NCBI GenBank assembly: GCA_024653985.1
Contig: JANLIS010000049.1
Coordinates: 1-12,550 of the forward strand
DNA: 12,550 nucleotides
Direction: 5' to 3'
Source of the DNA: Candidatus Roizmanbacteria bacterium
Lineage (GTDB): Bacteria; Patescibacteriota; Microgenomatia; UBA1406; GWC2-37-13
This document shows positions 7,961 through 12,550 of this stretch, one piece after another (the stretch's first letter is position 1; each line of letters begins with the position of its first letter). Below the pieces are notes generated by a model, which made no database searches, was not told the origin of the DNA, and worked only from the letters and a program-made list of their open reading frames with translations. A program made the translations under genes and the position numbers.

Positions 7961-8694
7961 AGATTACTTAAAACAAATTCTCTCGCCTTATTCTCCCATT
8001 TGTCATTTAATTTTTTTAATTTAACGCTCTTTCCATATTTTCTATCTACTGCTTTTTTAATAAGGAAAAGTGCCACCTCGGGATTTTTTGGAAGGATCGG
8101 ACCATGCATGTATGAACCAATGCTGTTTTTATAAAAAAAACCTTCAGTTCCGTCCTCACCGTTATTACCGTTACCTTTTATAATATTTGCAAAAGCCTGT
8201 TTTTTGTCTGCCAAATATGTTCGTCCACCATGATTTTCAAAACCTAAAAGTTGTGTTCCAGAAAATAATTTTGATTCAATAACAATATTTCCGATGCAGC
8301 GAGGGATATTCATTCCAGGGCTTTCTGTGTAGACATCAAATATTCCGATACCATCAATTATATTTCCATCAGCCTCTTTGTAATATTTACCTAAAAATTG
8401 ATAAGCGCCACATACGTATAAACCGGGAATTCCTGAAATTATCGCCTCTTTCAAATATTTTCCTTTATTATTTTTTAGGTCCTTGTTTACTATTTCTTGT
8501 TGTTTGTCCTGGGCTCCGCCCATAAAGATGATATCCATTTTAGGGATCAAATCGGCGGGTTCATTGACGGAGATTTTATTAATAACAGGTTCTATACCCA
8601 TCTTTTTTAACCAATAACCTAGGGCTATTATATTTCCACGGTCACCGTAAGTGTTCATCAGGTCCGGATAAAGCCAACCGATATTGATATTCAT
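7957..8694 (-). CDS. gatD: Lipid II isoglutaminyl synthase, glutaminase subunit
   Basis: GatD is a class I glutamine amidotransferase of the CobB/CobQ-like type. It releases ammonia from glutamine and passes it to MurT, which amidates D-isoglutamate of lipid II. MNINIGWLYPDLMNTYGDRG is the typical N-terminus. The nucleophile is C95 in GLYVCGAYQFLG (C94 in Staphylococcus aureus) and the catalytic His is H197 in SYMHGPIL; GFENHGGRTYL is also conserved. I chose ATG 8694, giving 245 residues (S. aureus GatD has 243). The frame stays open to ATG 8751, but the extra 19 residues are encoded by a repeat. It lies directly downstream of murT, the usual order. No Shine-Dalgarno is visible. Confidence 0.93.
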   Translation of the reverse strand: MNINIGWLYPDLMNTYGDRGNIIALGYWLKKMGIEPVINKISVNEPADLIPKMDIIFMGGAQDKQQEIVNKDLKNNKGKYLKEAIISGIPGLYVCGAYQFLGKYYKEADGNIIDGIGIFDVYTESPGMNIPRCIGNIVIESKLFSGTQLLGFENHGGRTYLADKKQAFANIIKGNGNNGEDGTEGFFYKNSIGSYMHGPILPKNPEVALFLIKKAVDRKYGKSVKLKKLNDKWENKAREFVLSNL

Positions 8695-8696
8695 AT

Positions 8697-8839
8697 TGTT
8701 TAATACTACCAATACTACAAATAAACAAATATTACCAATGAATAAAAACAAATAATCAAAATGATTAAATAATTAAATTATTGGTTTATTAAATCATTTA
8801 TTGGCTTATTGGTAGTATTGGTCGGATTGGTAATAATAT
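8697..8839. repeat. 9-base-unit imperfect palindrome C (murT-gatD gap)
   Basis: The whole murT-gatD gap is an AT-rich palindrome. One arm (plus strand near 8811-8835) reads ATTGGTAGT, ATTGGTCGG, ATTGGTAAT, a clear 9-base period of ATTGGTNNN. The opposite arm (8700-8745) holds the complementary ACCAAT units in poorer condition. The centre is a small hairpin, AATCA-AAA-TGATT, at 8754-8766. Period and arrangement match the other two gaps but the unit sequence differs. It starts at the murT stop codon. Confidence 0.7.
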
Positions 8840-10162
8840 TCATAATAATTTACGTCCTAACAAAATCTTTCTTACCTCAAGCATGGCTGAATAAGTTGGT
8901 AAAATATAAAATTTTTCACCCTTCTTGGTTTTTTTTACGATTGCATCAACTGCCTTAGGTAGGTCTACAAAAGTGTCAATGTTGTTTTTTGAACCCTCGT
9001 ATCTTAATCTCAAGTTCATGTCGTAAACCCGGTCACCGGCCACATAGATATTATTGGCTACATCAAGGATCGGTTTGAAATTAACATCCCATATCCAAGA
9101 AACGTCCAGCCCATCAGGGATCCTGTTATTTAAAATAATAAGGAAATTAGCTTTTTTATTTTTTACCATTTCATAAACGGTCTGAATAGACTGATTGAAG
9201 CCAGCAGGATTCTTTGAGAGGAGGATAAATACCCTACGTTTTTTATAAATGATCTCTTCTTGTCTTCCAAAGGAAGGAGTAAATTCAGAAAGCCATTTGT
9301 TCTGGATTCCCGCCTTCGCGGGAATGACAATGTTGAGGGATTTTAATAAAAGCAAAATCGCATTTGTATTATATACATTATAAAGGCCACTCATAGGATA
9401 GTGAATTTTAATATTTGAAAAATCATTTACTTCCCCCCTTTTAAACTGACAGTTGCCACAATAAAAATCGCCCAGGTGAGCATACGACAATTGATCATAT
9501 TTTAATAACGACAAACAGACAGGACAGTAAATTGAGTCAACATCGTTTGGAACATACTTCAGTTTCATCAGCTTTTTTTCAATCCCAAAATATTTCACTT
9601 TTCCAGAAAGCATTGTTCCAATATGATAAAGCTGGGGGTCATCTCCATTTATAAAAACTTCTGTCCTGCTATCTATAGTCTTTAATGACTCCAACCACTT
9701 CAGTGCGATACTGTTTACTTCTCCGTAGCGATCCAACTGATCACGAAACAAGTTTAGGATCAGTATCTTGTCAGGAGATATCTCCTTAAGAAGTATTGGA
9801 AGATTAAGTTCATCACTTTCAAAAATTACATAATCGAAGTTTAATTTTGAAACATAGTTACTATTTTTGATGATGGATGAGGCGACTCCATTTAAAAGAT
9901 TGGCTCCCTCACTGTTTGTAAAGACCCTGTGACCTGACTTTTCCAGCAGATGCCTTAACAAAGCTGTCGAAGTAGTTTTTCCGTTAGTTCCGGCAATAAT
10001 GATAATTTTAAGATGGCTATTGCCGTTAATTACCTGTCTGATAAATTTTTTATTAAGACTTAATGCTATATGACCTGGCCAAGTTGACCCTGAACCAAGA
10101 TTGAAGATCCGACTTATCCAACCGATTATTTTACAAACTAAAATAATTAGAATATTCTTCAT
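8840..10162 (-). CDS. murT: Lipid II isoglutaminyl synthase, Mur ligase-like subunit
   Basis: MurT activates the D-glutamate alpha-carboxylate of lipid II with ATP for amidation by ammonia from GatD. The 440-residue protein is close to S. aureus MurT (437). It has a hydrophobic N-terminus, the P-loop GTNGKTT at 58-64, the LFRDQLDRYGEV motif of the central domain, a Cys4 zinc ribbon (C213, C216, C235, C238), the FGRQE motif and a C-terminal DUF1727 domain with DGLDVSWIWD, where the catalytic Asp of the family is expected. The linker before DUF1727 holds VIPAKAGIQ (279-287), encoded by an inserted palindromic repeat. ATG at 10162 is 26 bases after htpX; no Shine-Dalgarno is seen. Confidence 0.95.
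   Translation of the reverse strand: MKNILIILVCKIIGWISRIFNLGSGSTWPGHIALSLNKKFIRQVINGNSHLKIIIIAGTNGKTTSTALLRHLLEKSGHRVFTNSEGANLLNGVASSIIKNSNYVSKLNFDYVIFESDELNLPILLKEISPDKILILNLFRDQLDRYGEVNSIALKWLESLKTIDSRTEVFINGDDPQLYHIGTMLSGKVKYFGIEKKLMKLKYVPNDVDSIYCPVCLSLLKYDQLSYAHLGDFYCGNCQFKRGEVNDFSNIKIHYPMSGLYNVYNTNAILLLLKSLNIVIPAKAGIQNKWLSEFTPSFGRQEEIIYKKRRVFILLSKNPAGFNQSIQTVYEMVKNKKANFLIILNNRIPDGLDVSWIWDVNFKPILDVANNIYVAGDRVYDMNLRLRYEGSKNNIDTFVDLPKAVDAIVKKTKKGEKFYILPTYSAMLEVRKILLGRKLL
9302..9328. repeat. 27-base palindromic repeat in frame inside murT
   Basis: ATTCCCGC (9306-9313) and GCGGGAAT (9318-9325) form a perfect 8-bp stem with the loop CTTC. Read on the minus strand the 27 bases are exactly nine codons, GTC-ATT-CCC-GCG-AAG-GCG-GGA-ATC-CAG, or VIPAKAGIQ. 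This repeat and its peptide recur in many bacterial genomes (established, from memory). It is GC-rich compared with the surrounding gene. Confidence 0.85.
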
Positions 10163-10188
10163 TAGGACATTTTATCATTTATTTGATC

Positions 10189-11082
10189 CTACATGCTCTT
10201 CAAAATCCTTATTCTATCTTCAATGGGCGGATGGGTAGAAAACAAATTTACAAAAAAAGAGGCACTTTTCTTCTTAAAAGGATTATCAATAAAGAGGTGA
10301 GCCGTTGAGGATGTTGCTTGATTTAACGGTTGAGAATTTTGCTTCAATTTTTCTAAAGCTCGGGCTAATCCCTCAGGATAACGGGTCAATAAAGATGCAG
10401 ACGCATCAGCCAAATACTCGCGCCTTCTGGAAATTGCCAATTGGATTATCGTGGCGATAATAGGCGTTAATATCAAAGAGATCACAAGCAAAACAAAAAA
10501 TATTGGATTACGGTTACTACGGCTATCACTATCCGATCTGCGGTTCCACCACATACTCCTTATAACCCAGTCAGAGACCAAAGCTAAAGTTCCAACCAAG
10601 ACGGCAACAATTGAAGCAAGTAAAATATCAAAGTTTTTTATATGGCTCATTTCATGTGCAATCACACCTTCAAGTTCGGTCCGATCCATCATTTGCAGCA
10701 GTCCTGTAGTCGCACAAACTATGGCGTGCGCCGGATCTCGACCAGTCGCAAAGGCGTTAGGAGACGGATCATCAATGACATAGAGAGTTGGTTTAGGCAG
10801 ACCGGCGGCGACGCTAAGATTTTCGGCAACTGTATAAAAATTAAAATAGGTCTTTTTATCAGCAGGTTTTGCTCCGGTTGTCAGTAAAACCAACTTATCT
10901 CCATAAAAATAACTCCCAACGGATGATATTGAAGAAATGAATAGCCCTAAGAAAAAATAACCCCAAGGTGAGTCAAAATATTTTCCCAATAAAAAGAAAA
11001 ACGAAGAAAAAATTAGGATAAAGAAAAACATTATCAAAAATGTCTTTACTTTGTTTTCGGAAATTTGATTGTAAACAGTCAT
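10189..11082 (-). CDS. htpX: Membrane zinc metalloprotease, M48 family
   Basis: HtpX degrades damaged membrane proteins from the cytoplasmic side. The 297-residue product has two N-terminal membrane helices (about 14-33 and 41-60), the zinc motif HEMSH (H143, E144, H147) and the third zinc ligand E222 in SRRREYLADASA, plus two more hydrophobic segments (about 153-175 and 193-217) between them. The C-terminal STHPPIEDRIRIL is typical. Length fits the family (about 290). It follows lemA, a frequent pairing in bacteria. ATG at 11082 is preceded by an AGG 13 bases upstream that belongs to a repeat, so its use as a ribosome site is doubtful. It ends with TAG. Confidence 0.95.
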   Translation of the reverse strand: MTVYNQISENKVKTFLIMFFFILIFSSFFFLLGKYFDSPWGYFFLGLFISSISSVGSYFYGDKLVLLTTGAKPADKKTYFNFYTVAENLSVAAGLPKPTLYVIDDPSPNAFATGRDPAHAIVCATTGLLQMMDRTELEGVIAHEMSHIKNFDILLASIVAVLVGTLALVSDWVIRSMWWNRRSDSDSRSNRNPIFFVLLVISLILTPIIATIIQLAISRRREYLADASASLLTRYPEGLARALEKLKQNSQPLNQATSSTAHLFIDNPFKKKSASFFVNLFSTHPPIEDRIRILKSM

Positions 11083-11087
11083 CTTAA

Positions 11088-11180
11088 AAAATTGACCTAA
11101 TTAACCTAATTTCTAAATAAATCCCAAAGAAAACACTGGTCATTAATTAGATCAATTAGAAATTAGTAATTAGAAATTTA
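11088..11180. repeat. 9-base-unit imperfect palindrome B (lemA-htpX gap)
   Basis: The gap is filled by facing arms of CTAATTNNN / NNNAATTAG units: GACCTAATT and AACCTAATT on the left, and AATTAGATC then AATTAGAAATTAG on the right, around a centre near CACTGGTC. On the minus strand it begins at the lemA stop codon. It is the same family as the gatD-dnaE gap and lacks exactly one 9-base unit (GATCTAATT) present there. Confidence 0.75.
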
Positions 11181-11723
11181 GTCAAACTTCACTTTGACGC
11201 TTTTCTTCGCTTCTTCTTCAGCTTCAAAAAATTCAAAAGCCTTAAAAGCAAAAACATTAGCAATCAAGTTTGACGGAAACATCTGAACCTTGGTGTTAAA
11301 ATCCAAGACATTTGAATTATAGAACTGTCTTGAATAGGCAACCTTATCTTCTGTGTCTTCTAACTGTCTTTGCAGATCCTGAAAATTGGTGTTTGCCTTC
11401 AGGTCAGGATATGCTTCAGCAACAGCAAATAATGATTTCAAAGCTCCGCTTAGCATGTTATCTGCTTCGGCTTTTTCACTTAAAGATTTGGCTCCCATTA
11501 ATGCTGATCTGGCCTTTGTAACTTCTGTAAAAACGCTTTTTTCATGTTTTGCATAACCTTTTATCGTTTCGACAACATTTGGAATAAGGTCAGCACGTCT
11601 TTTTAATTGAACATCAATACCGGAAAGGGCTTCCAGGATCCGTGTTTTCAAAACGACGAAGCCATTGTATTGAGCTATCAAATACACGACTAAAACTCCC
11701 AGCAAACCTAGTGTGATAAACAT
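11178..11723 (-). CDS. lemA: LemA family protein
   Basis: LemA proteins are small membrane-anchored helical-bundle proteins of unsettled function, often next to htpX or other M48 proteases. The 181-residue product has one N-terminal membrane helix (about residues 2-18), then the family signature: [39 protein letters not shown], and [20 protein letters not shown]. The [20 protein letters not shown] segment near the end is also typical. ATG at 11723 fits the start of the membrane helix. A perfect -10 box lies 32-37 bases upstream, and htpX follows after a 95-base repeat-filled gap, so the two probably share a transcript. Confidence 0.93.
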   Translation of the reverse strand: MFITLGLLGVLVVYLIAQYNGFVVLKTRILEALSGIDVQLKRRADLIPNVVETIKGYAKHEKSVFTEVTKARSALMGAKSLSEKAEADNMLSGALKSLFAVAEAYPDLKANTNFQDLQRQLEDTEDKVAYSRQFYNSNVLDFNTKVQMFPSNLIANVFAFKAFEFFEAEEEAKKSVKVKFD

Positions 11724-11754
11724 ATTTATTTATAAGTAAATTGGTAACAGAAAC

Positions 11755-11783
11755 ATTATAACAGAATAGCAAAAACAGTTAAA
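11755..11783 (-). promoter_or_regulatory. Likely promoter of lemA-htpX
   Basis: On the minus strand the -10 box is a perfect TATAAT (11755-11760). A weak -35 TTTAAC (11778-11783) lies 17 bases upstream. The predicted start is about 25 bases before the lemA ATG. Confidence 0.5.
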
Positions 11784-11798
11784 CAATTATTATTGTTG

Positions 11799-11827
11799 TT
11801 GCATTTTGATATTTTCCATGATATAAT
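11799..11827 (+). promoter_or_regulatory. Plus-strand promoter with no clear gene
   Basis: TTGCAT (11799-11804), a 17-base spacer and a perfect TATAAT (11822-11827) point away from lemA. The next certain plus-strand gene is the tRNA at 12061, which has its own promoter. Confidence 0.4.
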
Positions 11828-11833
11828 GTAATC

Positions 11834-12021
11834 AAGATTTTAAACCTGCTTGAATTTGACTACAGTTTGAAACACTTTAGACATTTCTTGAAATTTCGAC
11901 AGTCATGAACATTTGATGTTAGAAGGACTTGGTTCGAAAGGAAAGCAACATTTATACTTACAGTTTTATGTTTGTGATCTACAAAGAAGAAAATTTAGGC
12001 GGATTTAAAGTCTTTTTTATT
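11834..12021 (+). other. Stretch without a convincing gene
   Basis: The region from lemA to the tRNA (11724-12060) has no long open frame on either strand. Besides the promoters, it contains a 30-codon frame at 11916-12008 without a Shine-Dalgarno and a six-T run at 12012-12017 after only a weak potential hairpin. A small RNA is possible but nothing matches tmRNA, 6S or RNase P features that I could recognise. Confidence 0.3.
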
Positions 12022-12050
12022 TTGTAAAAAGTGACATGATTTGATATCAT
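12022..12050 (+). promoter_or_regulatory. Promoter of tRNA-Asp
   Basis: TTGTAA (12022-12027), a 17-base spacer and TATCAT (12045-12050) match the sigma-70 consensus at 4/6 and 5/6. The tRNA begins 11 bases after the -10 box. Confidence 0.6.
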
Positions 12051-12060
12051 ATTGATTGTT

Positions 12061-12132
12061 GCGCTCATAGTTCATCGGTTAGAATAGTTCCCTGTCACGG
12101 AACAGAGGGGAGTTCGATTCTCCCTGGGCGCG
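12061..12132 (+). tRNA. tRNA-Asp (anticodon GTC)
   Basis: A full cloverleaf can be drawn. The acceptor GCGCTCA (12061-12067) pairs with TGGGCGC (12125-12131) with one G-T pair, the D stem is GTTC/GAAT, the anticodon stem GTTCC/GGAAC has the loop CTGTCAC, and the T stem GGGAG/CTCCC has the loop TTCGATT. The anticodon GTC is at 12094-12096. The discriminator is G, as expected for aspartate. The 3' CCA is not encoded and must be added. The variable loop is short, at 4 bases. Confidence 0.96.
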
Positions 12133-12151
12133 CATAAGTCAGAGTGCGACA

Positions 12152-12427
12152 TTATGTTTTAGAACGTATTGCATATTTTACTCCGAAGGTTGCTCTTGGT
12201 CCAAGTTTTCTTTTGAAAGGTGAAAAGCTTTTATGTTTACAGTCTCCTGTTTTAATCTTAAAATTACAAATTCCCCCAAAAGCAATACAATACCATTGAG
12301 TTATTAGATCACCCCCATCTATCCTTTTTGTTTCTGCGACTTCATTAACACAAGCTCCATTACGATAGATATTACCGCCGTTTACACCAGTAACTGGATG
12401 AGTGCTATATTCTTCTGATTCTAACAT
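12152..12427 (-). CDS. Small hypothetical protein with four Cys
   Basis: I do not recognise this 91-residue product. It has an acidic N-terminus (MLESEEYSTHPVTG), a Gly-rich segment GGNIYRNGACVNEV, and four cysteines at 26, 47, 54 and 63, followed by a basic C-terminus (KRKLGPRATFGVKYAIRSK). There is no signal peptide or membrane helix. The Cys spacing could suit a small metal-binding or disulfide fold, but no standard CxxC is present. It converges on the tRNA-Asp gene and diverges from the gene at the window edge. On the minus strand TTGATG-17-TATTTT upstream is a moderate promoter candidate; no Shine-Dalgarno precedes the ATG at 12427. Whether it is expressed is uncertain. Confidence 0.5.
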   Translation of the reverse strand: MLESEEYSTHPVTGVNGGNIYRNGACVNEVAETKRIDGGDLITQWYCIAFGGICNFKIKTGDCKHKSFSPFKRKLGPRATFGVKYAIRSKT

Positions 12428-12478
12428 TTTGTAAATAATAACAAAATAAACAAAATATTTCCTAACATCAATTTATCA

Positions 12479-12507
12479 TTGAAAAAATTAAGTTCATTCT
12501 ATATAAT
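12479..12507 (+). promoter_or_regulatory. Near-consensus promoter for the edge gene
   Basis: TTGAAA (12479-12484), a 17-base spacer and a perfect TATAAT (12502-12507). The expected transcription start (about 12514-12516) coincides with the ATG at 12516. Confidence 0.65.
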
Positions 12508-12515
12508 CTGGGCGT

Positions 12516-12550
12516 ATGATACGCTCTTACAAGAAAAAACCGATAAAAAT
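12516..12550 (+). CDS. 5' end of an unidentified gene (cut by window)
   Basis: ATG at 12516 opens a frame reading MIRSYKKKPIK to the window edge. The basic start is too short to assign; it faintly recalls small phage-type proteins that begin with a YRKKPV motif, but this is a guess. The gene is supported mainly by the near-consensus promoter ending 8 bases before it. There is no room for a Shine-Dalgarno, so a leaderless message is implied. The start codon lies in the middle of a GCGTAT-G-ATACGC palindrome (12512-12524). Confidence 0.45.
   Translation, partial: MIRSYKKKPIK

Noticed and set aside
8695..8751. An upstream ATG at 8751 that would give GatD a 19-residue hydrophobic leader resembling a membrane anchor.
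   Set aside because: The leader is encoded by the ATTGGTNNN palindrome arm, and the start at 8694 gives the length and N-terminus typical of GatD.
7853..11180. A CRISPR array as the explanation for the repeated intergenic blocks.
   Set aside because: The units are 9 bases with no unique spacers, arms face each other, and no cas gene is present.
11916..12008. A 30-codon plus-strand frame (MLEGLGSKGKQH...).
   Set aside because: It has no Shine-Dalgarno and no known motif; length is within chance. Kept only as part of the orphan transcript question.

Overview
The window looks like part of a bacterial chromosome from the Candidate Phyla Radiation (Patescibacteria, perhaps Parcubacteria). This is inferred from AT-rich DNA, very compact genes, a delta subunit of ATP synthase reduced to its C-terminal domain, Gram-positive-type MurT/GatD, a general lack of Shine-Dalgarno sites, and many short palindromic repeats between and inside genes. 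TGA is used as a stop by several genes, so the Gly-recoded code of Gracilibacteria/Absconditabacteria does not apply.

Almost everything is on the minus strand, read from about 11.7 kb down to 1. The order is lemA, htpX (membrane protein quality control), murT, gatD (amidation of D-isoglutamate in lipid II), dnaE (replicative polymerase), then the ATP synthase operon atpZ-atpB-atpE-atpF-atpH-atpA-atpG. The window ends two bases into the next codon of atpG; atpD and atpC are expected beyond it. Gaps are short or overlapping, so long co-transcripts are likely. A perfect TATAAT box lies 32-37 bases upstream of lemA.

To the right of lemA the layout changes. There is a 337-base stretch without a convincing gene but with a good plus-strand promoter, then a tRNA-Asp(GTC) with its own promoter, then a small minus-strand hypothetical protein rich in Cys, and at the edge the first codons of a plus-strand gene. 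That last gene has a near-consensus promoter placed so that the mRNA would be essentially leaderless.

The non-genic signals are the most unusual part. (1) A diverged copy of the last codons of dnaE lies just downstream of dnaE, with 14 identical residues but 9 synonymously different codons, and a 13-bp hairpin lies between the copies. (2) Three successive gaps on the minus strand (lemA-htpX, murT-gatD, gatD-dnaE) are filled by long imperfect palindromes built from 9-base units. Two of them share one unit sequence and differ by exactly one unit; the third uses another unit. (3) A 27-base palindromic repeat sits in frame inside murT and encodes VIPAKAGIQ. (4) A further palindrome separates atpA from atpG. 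I see no CRISPR array, phage module or transposase.
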